A stretch of DNA of 64,000 nt from Melastoma dodecandrum (GCA_029817715.1 JARUPY010000085.1:2418001-2482000); one strand, 5' to 3'; shown: positions 1 to 11,585, numbered from the stretch's first letter. The notes: generated from the letters alone by a model not told the origin. Program-made: numbers and translations.

Positions 1-898
1 CCTCCTTTACATGCCCATACTTGCATAACTCCGCCTCCAGCTCGGCATCTGTCGTCCACCAATGCAAGTCGCCCACAAACAAGATAGACCCGCCACCGCC
101 TCCTCCTCCTCCTCCTCCCACTCCAGACATATTATTCCCTCCCCCACCAGTCCCCATAATCCCCATAGCACCAGGACCAGCAGCTATATTACTATTGCCT
201 GGACCATGAGCTAATCCATTGCCACCATTCATGTCCCCTCCACCTTGTCTGCCAAAACCCTCGTTCCCGAGACTCACAGCATTACCCATGTTCCCCATAC
301 CAGCACCACCGCTGCCGGCACCACCTCCTACGCCTCCTACATTAGAATTCTGCCTGAACCCTTGAACCCCTCCAATATCAACCCTATTTCCCCCAACCTG
401 CTGGCCACTCTCAGCCTTAACCAATCCCTGCCCTAATTCTACCCTAAGCCCTCCACTGCCACGCCCAACGGACGGCCCCAATCCCACAATCCCCTTCCCA
501 TCGATCCCCCTAAACCCCTGATTCTGATATCCCTGACCGACCGGATCGCCACCAAACACAGCCCCGCCGCTATTACCATTCCCACTAACCCCGGGTATAG
601 GAACTCCCTGATTCGACTCCTGCGGCCGAGGCAATGGCGCGACATGAGCCGGGGCATCAAAGACCTTCCTTTCTTGGAAGGCATCCTCGCCGCCGCAACC
701 TCCCCCTGCCCCTCCAGGGTTGTTGTTCCTCATGGTCTGGATGAAATTCTCGCCGACATTGACGTCGTTGTAGAGGTCCTCGTAGTCGTCGTCCTCCAGC
801 TCCTCGCCGAGGATGCCGTCGTCGGCAACGGCGGCGATCGCCTCGTTGCGGTGGAACTGATCCATGGGATCGCCGGTTCCTCCATCGCCTTCCTCCAT
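1..898 (-). CDS. RRM-domain glycine-rich RNA-binding protein, 5' part (runs off left edge)
   Basis: One open frame runs from the ATG at 896-898 on the minus strand to the window edge with no stop, about 299 residues. The N-terminus is acidic (a D/E cluster at about residues 30-45). A long Gly/Asn-rich low-complexity linker follows, ending in a poly-Gly stretch. At the edge an RNA recognition motif begins: the RNP2 strand reads LFVGDLHWWTTDAELEAEL and then CKYGHVKE. The 'HWWTTDAELE' wording is typical of the CPSF6/CFIm68-like RRM proteins of plants (Arabidopsis At1g13190/At5g55670 type). By family it is probably a nuclear RNA-binding protein linked to pre-mRNA 3'-end processing; that role is inferred. 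This start was chosen because it is the upstream in-frame ATG; a second Met lies 11 codons downstream. RNP1 and everything C-terminal are outside the window. Confidence 0.85.
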   Translation of the reverse strand, partial: MEEGDGGTGDPMDQFHRNEAIAAVADDGILGEELEDDDYEDLYNDVNVGENFIQTMRNNNPGGAGGGCGGEDAFQERKVFDAPAHVAPLPRPQESNQGVPIPGVSGNGNSGGAVFGGDPVGQGYQNQGFRGIDGKGIVGLGPSVGRGSGGLRVELGQGLVKAESGQQVGGNRVDIGGVQGFRQNSNVGGVGGGAGSGGAGMGNMGNAVSLGNEGFGRQGGGDMNGGNGLAHGPGNSNIAAGPGAMGIMGTGGGGNNMSGVGGGGGGGGGGSILFVGDLHWWTTDAELEAELCKYGHVKE

Positions 899-1633
899 CA
901 GATACCGGCGACTATGGTTTTGCTTCCCGGGTAGCCGTCGTCCTCCTCTCCCGCATACTTTCCTTACAGCTACCGGTCAAAAGTGACCCAAAGGTTGGAT
1001 CTTTAATTAGGGTTTTCGTTTAGGGATTAGGATTTGGAAAAGAAAAAGAATTCGATTTGGGCTACTCTTGAATGAATTTGCACACGTGGGAATTTAAGGG
1101 GATTTGGGATTTAGGATTAGTATTTTCTTCTACTGACTTATATTTTCTTTCTTCCCGTGATGGACAGCGACAAAAACGGACTCACGTGATTTTTGTAGGA
1201 AAATAAAATCAAACGTTACGGCCGCCTGCCCGCAGAAGTTGTCGGGATCGCGTAAATTGCTTTTTTTTTGCGAGTCTTGGAGCATTTTTAATATTATTAA
1301 ACCAAATCATCTGTCGTGTCGGACCCACTCCTAAAAACGGTGCGACTAAACTAAAGTGACCGGAACCGACAAAAACCGGCGCGTCCCTCCCTGAAAACGG
1401 CAACATCTCCCTTATTGGCCCACCCTTCCCCTTCCCGGTAACCGGTTCACGTCACCCCCTCCTCCCTTCTCTTCACCCGACCCAACGGTCACACACACAG
1501 TCGCTATAAGTCCCTTTTTCATCCCCATTCCTTTCCTCTCTGCAACTCTTCGATCGAACGGACAACGAAAGACAGACGAAAGAGAACAGCCTCCGAACTT
1601 TCCTCCACACCCCCCCTCCCCTGCAGAAGAAAG
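899..1633. promoter_or_regulatory. Shared 5' region between divergent RRM and AGP genes
   Basis: About 735 bp separate the two divergent start codons, so the interval must hold both promoters and both 5' UTRs. It is AT-rich near 1000-1300 and becomes C/T-rich from about 1400 to the AGP start, a pyrimidine-rich leader common in plant 5' UTRs. No TATA box was placed with confidence. No ORF here looks like a gene. Confidence 0.45.
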
Positions 1634-2359
1634 ATGCATCCGCTCGGGATCCTGTTGGTCTGTTCTTGTTGGGTCGTCGTCAACTGCGCTACGAGTAGCA
1701 ATGGGCCTTCCCCGTCCCCTGCCTCATCCTCGTCCTCGTCGCCTCCCACTGCCGCAGTTTCCACTCCTCCTTTGTCGTCGGTTTCCCCCGTTGCTTCTCC
1801 CCCGGCGGGTTCGAGCACTCCGCCCACCTCCCAGCCTCCTACATCTTCTTCCTCTTCTTCTGGATCCCCAACTCCTAGCGTATCTCCAGTAGCCAGCACT
1901 ACCCCCTCAGCTTCCCCTTCGGTGTCCCCGTCAAGTTCATCGCCCACCACCACCCCCTCGGCTTCACCTTCCGCTTCTCCGTCGAGTTCTCCACCCGCCG
2001 TGCCCGCCACTCCTCCGGCTCCCGTCCTGTCCCCGGCTAGTCCTCCTACGACGGCTCCGGCTCCGGTTGCGTCCCCTGCTGGCTCTCCTCCTGCGTCAGC
2101 CCCAGCGAGTCCTGTTCCAGCGGCAGGAATTCCGGCGCCGGCAGCGACACCCGAGGCCGCTGGCATTCCCTCGAGCTCTGCCACGCCGGCTGAATCCCCT
2201 GCAATCTTCCCAAGCAGCCCCAGTCCACCCAGTCCACCGCCAGAAAGTCTGTCGCCCGATACCGCACCGGGTCCGATCAAAGACCTGTCGGGAAGCGGGT
2301 ACATCCGTGCTAAGCTCATGGTGTCCGGATTGGCGGCATTGGTGGCAATTGGCTTTTAA
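1634..2359 (+). CDS. Classical arabinogalactan protein, GPI-anchor type
   Basis: Single-exon, 241-residue protein. The first ~20 residues form a signal peptide (MHPLGILLVCSCWVVVNC). The mature region, about residues 22-215, is almost entirely Pro, Ala, Ser and Thr with repeated Ala-Pro, Ser-Pro and Thr-Pro dipeptides. These are the substrate for prolyl hydroxylation and arabinogalactan addition. The C-terminus has small residues (SGSG) and then a hydrophobic tail (LMVSGLAALVAIGF), the layout of a GPI-attachment signal. The product is expected at the outer plasma membrane or in the cell wall. There is no Lys-rich block, so this is the classical rather than the lysine-rich class. The ATG at 1634 opens the signal peptide and has no in-frame upstream alternative. 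A large antisense ORF over the same bases is a composition artefact. Confidence 0.88.
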   Translation: MHPLGILLVCSCWVVVNCATSSNGPSPSPASSSSSSPPTAAVSTPPLSSVSPVASPPAGSSTPPTSQPPTSSSSSSGSPTPSVSPVASTTPSASPSVSPSSSSPTTTPSASPSASPSSSPPAVPATPPAPVLSPASPPTTAPAPVASPAGSPPASAPASPVPAAGIPAPAATPEAAGIPSSSATPAESPAIFPSSPSPPSPPPESLSPDTAPGPIKDLSGSGYIRAKLMVSGLAALVAIGF

Positions 2360-2881
2360 GGCAATGACAGTCACTGTTGCCGTTGTTCCACATTGTTCAT
2401 ATGAGAAATTGTTTGTTTCTTTCTTGTTCAGATCTGTTGTCGTTAGACTCTGCTCTGTCGGTGCTCCAGTTGATTTTTCCTTCTCTCTTTCGTTTTTGGG
2501 AATAAAATGTCAGTATTCTTGTATGTGTGGTTGTGAGGCCTCATTTCATCTGAGTGTCCCACCACTCCTATCATATCATCCCATCATAAAATAAAGGTTC
2601 AGCTTGAGTAGATGGATTTCCCCTTGTTGCATCATTTTATGTAATTGTCCGTAAGAAGTTGGTGAGAAAACTTGGGTTTGTATGGGATTAATATTGGGCC
2701 TCTTGGGCCCAACACATAGCCCATTTGAGATGCCTGGATCAAAGCAAAGCACACGAACTCATAACCAGAAGGCTGTCGGGAATTTCTTCCATTAGGACAG
2801 ATCTACAATACATGCCTTGTAACGTATGAACACATCCGCCCATCCTTAAATCAAACACCGAGTCACTGTTTATGTGATACT
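2360..2881. other. Convergent 3' UTR interval
   Basis: This 520-bp gap lies between the converging AGP and proline-rich genes. An AATAAAAT-type poly(A) signal lies at about 2501 and AAAATAAAGG at about 2588 for the AGP transcript. No further gene is seen. Confidence 0.4.
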
Positions 2882-3346
2882 TTACCACAGGTGAACACCA
2901 ATGAGAAATATGGACAATGAAAATGGCAAACTGGGGGGGACAACTGTAGGACGACCATGGCTTCCATAGGGTTGGTAAATACCAGGAGGCCTGTAACCAA
3001 GTGGATTCGGAGGGCCATAGCCATAACCGTACAGAGCCGGAGGAGGAGGGAACTGGCAACACATGACGACCTGTCCCGGCGGACAGGGCCCTTGAACTAT
3101 CTCTGGGGGTGGAGGCGTGCCGTAGTCAATCATGGGCGGGGGCGGAGGCGGAGGTGGGGGAGCACCATAGACGGGGTACCCTTGAGGGGAACCTGGTGAA
3201 GGCATGTTATGGCATGGGTAAGGGCAGATGTTGCAGTTAACACATGCTGCGGAAGAAGGGTCGGCATCCTTGGAAACGGCCCTTGAATTCCCACTTAAGA
3301 TTCCTACCCAAAATGATAGAGAAACTATAAATCTCAGCGGAAACAT
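2882..3346 (-). CDS. Short proline-rich (extensin-like) secreted protein, possible GPI anchor
   Basis: The frame encodes about 154 residues from the Met at 3346. A signal peptide (MFPLRFIVSLSFWVGIL) is followed by a Cys motif (CVNCNICPYPC), a run of nine prolines, more PPPP blocks, Tyr/Gly/Pro-rich sequence and a hydrophobic end (LPFSLSIFLIGVHLW) that could be a GPI signal. It resembles the plant short-extensin/hydroxyproline-rich family, so a cell-wall location is inferred. The frame stays open to an ATG at 3358 and to 3415. The bases just before 3346 read like a splice acceptor (TGCTGTTTCAG then ATG), so a 5'-UTR intron ending there is likely; that is why 3346 was preferred. Stop is TAA at 2882-2884. 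Confidence 0.7.
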   Translation of the reverse strand: MFPLRFIVSLSFWVGILSGNSRAVSKDADPSSAACVNCNICPYPCHNMPSPGSPQGYPVYGAPPPPPPPPPMIDYGTPPPPEIVQGPCPPGQVVMCCQFPPPPALYGYGYGPPNPLGYRPPGIYQPYGSHGRPTVVPPSLPFSLSIFLIGVHLW

Positions 3347-3582
3347 CTGAAACAGCATGAAGGTAACAAAAGAAGAAAGAGAAGGGCGTTCAGGGCAGGG
3401 CTGCTTTTTGCTCATGTCCTCACCTGTTTAGTACATGTTTCTTGCTGTTCCCAGGAGGACTGACATCGTGGTGGCATGTGGCACTCCATCTGTCGAAGGG
3501 GAGAGCATTCTGTTGTCCCAGTGAAGCACGTTTTCGACTTTATCTGCATGGGGAAATCAAGATCAAGTAGTAGTAGTGGTGA

Positions 3583-3778
3583 TCCAGTTGCAGGGGACCG
3601 TGGCATGGCACGGTTGAAGACAGTAAATGGCTGTCTGTAAGCCCCACAACTCCCGATGGATGGCGTGGATACAACCCTCTTCCAGTTGCAGGGGACCGTG
3701 GCATGGCACGGTTGAAGACAGTAAATGGCTGTCTGTAAGCCCCACAACTCCCGATGGATGGCGTGGATACAACCCTCT
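3583..3778. repeat. Two perfect tandem copies of a 98-bp structured unit
   Basis: Copy 1 is 3583-3680 and copy 2 is 3681-3778; they are identical over all 98 bases. In copy 1, GTTG at 3587-3590 and GGGG at 3593-3596 can pair with CAAC at 3647-3650 and CCCC at 3642-3645. The outer stem encloses two perfect 6-bp hairpins: 3597-3602 with 3609-3614, and 3618-3623 with 3631-3636. The region lies upstream of the proline-rich gene on its strand. I do not recognise it as a known RNA or transposon. Confidence 0.8.
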
Positions 3779-4417
3779 CCACAATTATGTCCGGCGCATC
3801 TCTCTCTACGAGGTAACGACACGGGTTGAAAAACAATTAGAGACAGGATAACGGGCTTGGTTTTTACAAAGGAATGTAGATACCTGAAGATTCTTATTTC
3901 CAAGGCTCACACAAAAATCAGCACAGACACCACTACCGGTTGATACGTGTCCAGTGTTGCACCCTTGTAAAGTTAGTGTTTGTCTGTGATTCCCGGCACC
4001 AAGTCATTTGCCTTTGTGAAAAGGCAAATTCAAGTTTTCATGTCAAAGAGATAAAAGAGCTCGACCTTATATGTAATTTAAATGGATTATTTATGTGACA
4101 ATAAAAGTAAAACTCCGCTGAATCTATATACTGGGCTCGAGGCTCGTTCGATCCGATTTCTAACTGCCCGGGTGACAAGAAGAACGGCGGGTCTTGCTGA
4201 CTGATAGGACTGAACCCAGGGAGGGTTACCGAGTAGTTCGCGGCAGGGGGGAAGCGATTACCCCTCATCGCTTATTGTCCTTTGTCGGCCCGCAAGAAAA
4301 CGCACTTTCTGGGCCAACGGCCCATTATTATCGGAAAATTGGGCTCGGGAGTTCGTCGCGCTTGCGAGGAGCCCGGAACCGATAAATGTAGGGGAAGCGG
4401 GAAACTCGCGCCGTCGG

Positions 4418-6354
4418 ATGATCGGTGCATGCGTTGGAGGTGCGATGCGTCCTCCGGAGGAGCAACGAGAAGAGGAAGTGGCTGTGTTCACTGACACCAA
4501 CGTTGGGACTCGATTAGCGGTTTCCGTTCCTTCAGGCATCACTGTTGCCGATTTCAAGAGTATCCGCGATTTTCTCTCTTTCTCAGCGATCATATTCTTC
4601 TCGTTTTGCCGTCTCAGTTGATGGGTTTCGTTAGGGAACGCGGTTTTTTGTTTAGGGTTTTGTTTTTCGATTGGCGCGGTGATGTTTAGAAGAGAAATGA
4701 TGGTTCTCTGTGCCGGCCGCAGTGGGCTTGACTACTGTCAATAAGAAAGTTTGTGGAAGTCGGTTCTGGGTTATGCAGCAAGCAGCAATTTTGATGCACG
4801 ACTTTTTGGTTTTCATTTGGAATTTGTCGCTTTATACTCAGTAGTGGATGCCTGTGAATCATGTGATGTGTATGTGCATGTAGAGATTACCATTGTGTGG
4901 CTTTCTACTAACCCTTGTGCCTGGTTGTTCCATTTTTGCTCACTCGTTCCTTTAGTGAGGACGGTTATGAATATCGACTCTTTGTTTGATGTTAATCTGG
5001 TTGCTTTTAAAGTTGTTGAATTCTCCACTGCCTCAGTTATCTCTGGCATTGGGGCGGTGTTCATTGGTTGATGCACTTGGGAACTGGCTTATATGTCCAC
5101 TTCGCTGACTGCCGTAAGCCTGCTGTTTGGTCTGGTGCACATGCTTCGATGAGCTTGCTGCAATTCTTCTCGTTGAATATTTGGCTTTCTCTTCAACTTG
5201 GGTGTTGTTTGGTTGCCTCACGCTGCAACATACTTCAACCATACTCACATAGGAAAATACTATTGGAAGCATTTCCTTTGAAATAGTTTTTCCTCCTTGC
5301 TTCGTCAAAATTAGTGAAAATTTGGCTAACTCTGGCTGCTGGCTTTTGTAGGAGTACTTGAGAGGGCACACTTTGCTTGCTTTCCCGATCATGGAGAGAT
5401 TACCGTCGAGGGAGTGATGGTAATGTGATCTTAGTTGATTTATTTTCTTCTATCAAGTTGCATTTTTGGTCGTTGCTATTTTAATAAAGTAATCTTGTTA
5501 TGTGTCTTTTCTGTTTTCAGGTTAGACGCAAATCGTGTCTATACTGTCTACCCAGTTTAGTGCCACTGATGTGCTTCTTCCGGAAGAAACAGAGCTCATG
5601 GATTCTACATGTAAGCATCAGATATCGGGTGGGCACAGTTCAGCCATGCCACGTCTCTGGGAAGAATCAAGTATCAATTGTTGCCACAATGACCAGAACA
5701 GATGACCAAGGTGGAGAGTATGATATAGTAGAGAACGAGAAGTCTTCCTGTCAGAGACTTTTGCCACTCATGGCTAGTAATGAAGCTTGTAATTTAAGGG
5801 AACAAGAGAAGAGGAAAATAAAGAAAGACCAGCACATGGAGCATTTGTCAAAGAAAATGGAGGATGATCCAGTTGCTAATGTCAAAAGTGCTTGTGTGGA
5901 GAATTCTAGCACAATATCTTCTGACATCTTATCTGTTGGGGGTATCATTACGAAATACTTCACTGATTTCAGTGAGGTGAGCAGTGTCAACAGATATGCT
6001 AGTTCTTCACTGGTGCCTAAACCTGTTAAAAGCCTGCCAAGTGCGCAACTGGGTGTAAAAGTGGGTTGCTCGAAAATTCAATTGGATAATCCCACACCTT
6101 CTACAGCCCCAAAAGCACTGCATCTAATTTCTCCTCCACTGTCAGCCCCACAGGACAATTCAATTCCAAGTGACCACATTCACCCACGCAAGGTGGGAAG
6201 AAGCCTTCTCAAAGCAAAGACTGAGCTTGAAAACTTTTCAAGTCCACAAAGGCCTCTAATTTCTCTTTTCAAAACCAAGGATGCAAGACCGGTGGATATC
6301 TCCCCTTCTCCCATCAAGTTTTCTGTATTTGAAATCAGCGAGGATGATGATTGA
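4418..6354 (+). CDS. Conserved plant protein of unknown function, ubiquitin-like N-terminal region
   Basis: Three exons: 4418-4559, 5352-5419 and 5521-6354 (347 aa). The N-terminal ~90 residues (VFTDTNVGTRLAVSVPSGITV, then ADFK, VEGVMV and RRKSCLYCLPS) look like a beta-grasp, ubiquitin-like module continued across both splice junctions. The remainder is Ser/Lys-rich and probably disordered, with a conserved-looking SVGGIITKYFTDFSEVSSV segment and an acidic tail (EISEDDD). I recognise the architecture from plant proteomes but cannot name a function. The first in-frame ATG (4418) was used; ATG 4445 is an alternative just before the conserved block. Both introns have GT-AG ends and the phases agree (1, then 0). 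The long first intron (792 bp) holds only incidental ORFs. Confidence 0.72.
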
Positions 6355-7648
6355 AGATCCAAACTACTCTACAATGTAAATGATGGTTGCCTTTTTGTGT
6401 GGCATTTAGATGGCATAAGCGAGGCCTTAAATCAGGTATGATAAAGTCCATTCATTGATGGCATTATGGCAACAAAGGATGCATTGTTCACTCGTGACAT
6501 GCCTTGTTCATGGTGTTATGGCAAATTAGGAAAAAAGAAGGCTTTTATCCATGTTTGAAAGAAAAATCTGCAGAATTATTTGAATATTTGTGCTGCTTAG
6601 GACATATCTGCCGTTATCTTTAATCGAATTTATATAATTGCAGATTCCTTTTCTGATCCGTGCTCATGATAAGCAATGTCACTGTCCAGCAACATAGAAC
6701 TGTGGGGTCTGCGGTTGTCTTGAGCTGGTGAAACAAAACATCGGCTGCTGGGTTGGTGCCATATATATGCTGCACTAGCAACACGTCAGGAAAACGGAAT
6801 TGTAGGTTCCACGTTGGTTTTGTGATTGCTGTTTCACAGGGGAGAGAAATCCAGGCTGCACATGAGCTGGACGCGGGCTGCAATGTTTTGGCCTACTGTG
6901 GAGGATTTTCTTTTTGTCTACTCTGTGCTTGCTGAATCCGCAATTTGACCCCTGATGTTGGATACTTCTAGTGGGACAGACAGTATTAGCTGCTTATTTT
7001 GTGATCTGTCTCCAGCTGGGTTCAATTACTCTTAACACAACCACCCCATTAATCTGCCTTCTTTAATTAAAAAATTAAACAAGTGTTGCTTCTGCTGTTG
7101 TTGTTCCAGAAGGTGATTGCTGCAAATATGGCTACTGCCAGACAGAATACCGCATGTTTCAGAAAAAAAATGGGGACTTAAAAAGTTTGGGTTACGAAAA
7201 CTCCCTGAAATGGTGGAATCTCTGCTTAACTATTGTCAGAAGTTGCCTGTGTTTCCGTGGACAGTTACTACTTACTGGATAAAGAATTACATATTTGGAG
7301 ACCAAACTTGGGAAAGGTGATGGGATTACTCCACCCTCTGGAACAGCTACTTCACCCTTTTTCTTACCGGTCTCCTTTCTGTCTTCCTCTGTTCAAATCA
7401 AATGGCAAGTAGATAGAATAATAATAATAATAATAATTGATAGAAAGGTTGTGAGAAAACCCCTGCGCAGACCATTCATTTTCCCGTTCAAAATATCCCC
7501 ACGACAAAGAGGACAATAAAATCATTCTCATTCCCCCGATCACTTTTCCAGGTCACATATTTTCCACAAAGTCACTCCCTTTCTCCACCTCCCGAGTGGA
7601 AAAAGGCGGCTATTTTGTTGTTACCCACTTCTTGATTCGCTCGAATTC
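6355..7648. other. Intergenic region with an AAT microsatellite
   Basis: This holds the 3' UTR of the upstream gene and the promoter and 5' UTR of the NOI gene. An (AAT)n microsatellite lies at about 7417-7437. No coding signal is convincing on either strand. Confidence 0.45.
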
Positions 7649-9218
7649 ATGTCGGTACGTAAGCGAGTCGTCGGTACACATGATCGTGGCCGTGATCTGT
7701 GGTGGTTGTTAGTTTTCCTCTTTGGTATTCTGTTTTCTGGGTTGGTTTCTTCGCCGGTCGATTTGGACTGGGTCTTCGTCTGTTTCTGCTTGGAGGGATG
7801 CTTGTGAGGTCGTCTGGTCTTGTTTTTTCTGTTGTGGCTGTGTTGGGTTGTGAGCAGGATGACTCGGGAAGTGATTCGCTGGTAATTTTGATTCTTGGAA
7901 TTGGGATTTGGATTAAGGGGTTGCTTCCTGATGCTGGGATCCGGTGTAGGATCTGGGTGTTTTTTTTTGTGTTGCGGACACGATTCAGAGACGTGTTGAG
8001 GTTATGCACGGAAGGTATTTTCTTGACAGATTTAAGAGATTAGAGTCACCTACCTGCTGCTATGAGAAGATTAGCTTGTATTCTCTTTGGGGTTGCCATG
8101 TGCTTGAGCTGATTGTAATTGTCCTTTTACCGGGAATTGAGATAGTTACTCTTAGCTTTTATGGCCATTATTAGTTCTACTTTCACATCTTCATCAGTAG
8201 CCATCATCTTCGGTCTTTGCGTCTTCAGTGGTTGGTTACTAGAACGTCCCTGAGCTTGGCTTCGGTGATGTCTAGGATATATACATTAGATGGGAATTTT
8301 CTGGGATCAAAATAGGGGGATCCCAGTTAATGCGATTTCAACATAGAAGGTTTTTTTATATCAGAGGATGGTTGCATCCTTATCGGCATGGGAAGGTTTG
8401 TAAACTACAAGGCTAGGAGGGGAAACCTCACATTATTGGACGCGCATGTTTGCTTTGTGGGGACACTGTGCCGATGGCAGATTGGTGACTAATATCTGAT
8501 AGGTCATCTTGTCGACCGTTTAGATGTGCTGCTGCTTGCTAAATGAGAGGTTTTTGCTCGAGTTTGGTGCACTCTGATTATATATGCTCGTGATGAGAGG
8601 CATGTTACTGATGAGTTATACCTGTCATAAAATCAGTCTACTTGTGGAGTTTTGTGGTTGTCTTTTTGTTGCTTTTGGCATAACTACTCTTCTGATGGCC
8701 CGATCACGTCTTATTCTTTTTGTCAGGAAAAGGGTCAGCCATTGCCAAAGTTCGGTGAATGGGATGTCAATGACCCTGCTTCAGCAGAGGGATTCACGGT
8801 CATCTTCAACAAAGCTCGGGATGAGAAAAAGACTGGTGGCAAGCCTGAGTCACCTGCAACAGCCGATCCACCAGTTAGGCCTTCTGTGAATCGCCACAAA
8901 CCTCCATCCGTAAGTTTCTTCTGGTCTCTACTATGTTGTACTTGTATTAGATAATGGATGTGGTAGTCCTGCCGTGCAAATGCCTTTGGAGCAATGCTAT
9001 GATCATGATGAAAATAATTTGTTGAAGTCTTCCGTAAGAGTTGAGCTTTTCGCATTGTTTGGGCAATAGTCCAGTCAAACTAAGTCAAATCATGTTTCTC
9101 TTGTTTGACTTCCTCCTGGTTTCCCCTTATTGATTTTGAGGGTCTTAGCCTTCCATTTGTGTCTCTATGACAGAAAAGGGGATTCTGCTGCTTCCAAAGC
9201 CCATCTGCAGAATCCTGA
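7649..9218 (+). CDS. NOI-domain (RIN4-like) small protein
   Basis: Three coding exons: 7649-7654 (only ATG TCG, then donor GTACGT), 8727-8909 and 9174-9218; 77 aa. Residues 8-15 read LPKFGEWD, the NOI core that matches the PxFGxW site cut by the bacterial protease AvrRpt2 in RIN4. Next comes the typical ASAEGFTVIFNKARDEKKT segment. The last exon adds KRGFCCFQSPSAES, whose Cys pair is the expected palmitoylation site for plasma-membrane attachment. NOI proteins are short relatives of the immune regulator RIN4; many bind exocyst subunits or serve as effector targets. Both introns are phase 0 and all junctions are GT-AG. The 6-nt first exon is unusual but was accepted because it gives the family's usual MSE-K start. 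Membrane and immune roles are inferred from the family. Confidence 0.88.
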
Positions 9219-11585
9219 CCGAATGGGCGGTGTCTCTACTTCGGCCCCAGTTGAGGGGAAACACTATCGATCCACACGTTCAATCCCACAAATATTCCCT
9301 CGAAGAAGATGATATAGTAATTGTTAAAAATAGTAGGTTGGACTATATATTTGCAGTGCTGCTACTGCTGAACTCAGACAAACCTTATCTTTTGGTGGTT
9401 GTGGTTTTTGGGGTATTCTTTCAATGCTCTGTGATATATAGTTTGTTGTCCCTTTTTGTATCATCGCGCATCTCCCATTCAATTTGTCTTTTGTATGTTC
9501 CGATTTCCTGGCATTTTTTGTTCATGGACCCTGTTGATCTTCCCCCGAACCCATTTTTTTTGTCTTTCGATTTCGACAAGTTCTTGCTCGTTAATAGTAA
9601 AACGAGAAAGATACTGAAAACCTTGTCTGTTTACGACATTCTTTATGGTACATGGATGTTGATGACTAGCCTTTTTTTGCTGGATGGAATGGACATGGGT
9701 GGATGGATGTTTGCTCGGATCATTGCTATAAGCAGTGTTTGTCTAGTTGTCAACTCACTGAGTATGGTCCGCCTGCTGCCTGACTCCATCACACTTCTCG
9801 GCTACGTTGAGATGATAACCTTTGCTTCACTGCAATCTCTTTCTCGGTCTTGCCTGACAACTTCAATTTGGACCTTGTGCTTATCTTGTCTGAAATTCGT
9901 GCAACCGTGGCTCTTTTCCTCCTCCTTGAACGCAACGGATCTGTACGCTTCCTCGTTGGTCGCCATCTTCAGACTCCGGCCAAGCTCTACGATTCCTTCG
10001 GCCTGTAAACTTGGGTTATAAGCATCCGTCGTGGAGATTTTGGGACAAGGATGTCGAGTCGTACTTTCTTCTGGGACCATGGAAGCTTCGACGTTGGGAT
10101 TTATCTAAACAACCGCCCGTCTTCGGATACGGGCTGCCGAACGAGAGAGCGTCCAAATTTTACTACAAAAGTTCATTTCTTATACACCAGATGATGGCGA
10201 CAGTCTTATTTTAGTGGAAGCCGACTCAGGTGGCACGAGTTCTGCTCCCGGATCGCATGGACGCAAATGTTCGCACGTCCTTCGATTCCTTGGTGTTCAG
10301 AGTCCGAGATAGAGACCATTGCTGTTTGCAGCCTGATCGAATTGTATGTGGATAAAAAACCACTGCATCGGTGGGGAAATTTAATGCCCTCTGAGCACGG
10401 GCTTCCTGCTGCGAAATCTTAAGAGGCAAGTAGGGGGGCGGTGGAGTCCCGCCCGGCTGGAGGACGCCCGCCCGCCGTGGAGAGCGAGGAGGCATCATCA
10501 TCAACTTTCAGATTAAAAATCTGGAGTCTGGAACGGCCGGACAGTAGGATGTAAAATAAATGGCAAGCAATCTCTAGGACTGGACTCGTGAGGAATATGG
10601 TTTCTTGTTAACCTTTTTTTCCTATTTCGTAAAATATTTTGGAGACTATTTTTCAACAAAACTCCTCGTTTCCCTCACCCACCCTCGACTAATTCCTTAA
10701 CAATAACAAGTAAATTATTACCGCGACAGACCGACCTTGTAAATGATACACAGCGGGCTAGGCAGACAAAAAGTATCTCATTGCCCCTACCTCTCTACTT
10801 GGGCAAGAACATAGACACACACACAGCTGTTTTTACATATAATAACCCCCCCCATGCCTGCCAAGTAAGATCGCCATTAATATCATTAATACCAAATTTA
10901 AAAATCCCATGTAATGATTTAATTTTTTTTTTTACCCTTTAAAAGCCTTTGGGACTACCCAAGAATAGCATACATTAGCTGGGTGTCTGCCCCAATAAGG
11001 GCTATCATTTAATTAAATTGCCTAGCGGTTACGTGTATTACGCACAAGGCAAAATCCCCCAATATACGACGATATCAGAAAAACAGGATGGACAACTGTG
11101 TGATTGACTCCGGGTTTGGAAACACTGGATTTGGTATTGATTCTTTTGATGATTCTGAGGAGATTCCTGGGTATTTCTTGGAATAGGTATAAATCAAAAG
11201 AGCGGAGTCAAACTGGATCGACCATGATTCCTCCCAACCCCAACCCACCTTAAAACAAGACATGCAGTGAGAACACCGGAAAAATAAGAAACTGCAAGAA
11301 AATCTCGTGCTCAGTAAGGAATGAACGATGGCTAGTTTCCAACACTATGTTCAGATCAAATAAAAATATTTTCTTCCCTTTTGATCTGATTCCTATTTTC
11401 TTTTCTTAATTATGGGGAAAGAATCGAGACCAAATATTAGGCCAAGGAGGATTCTTCTTAGTCCCGAATATCTGTCTGCTTCAGACATGCGCAGAAACAG
11501 AGGGGGCGGAGGAGTTTTCCCTATTTAAACAGCAGTGTTGTCATCCCTCCTCATGTCCTAAGTCTTAACGCCCCCCCGCTGAGAT
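9219..11585. other. Gene-poor interval with unassigned overlapping ORFs
   Basis: About 2.4 kb follow the NOI gene. A 284-codon open frame on + (9167-10021, starting inside a NOI intron) reads as T-rich hydrophobic sequence. A 92-codon frame lies opposite it (9802-10080), with smaller frames at 10011-10214 (+) and 10226-10504 (-). None matches a family I know and they overlap one another, so I do not call a gene. From 10500 to 11550 the DNA is AT-rich with C runs near 10848. The last few hundred bases must hold the transporter promoter. Confidence 0.4.

Noticed and set aside
1519..2319. 266-codon ORF antisense to the AGP gene
   Set aside because: It is the mirror of Pro/Ala/Ser-rich codons, giving a Gly/Glu/Asp-rich nonsense protein. 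The + strand has a signal peptide and GPI tail.
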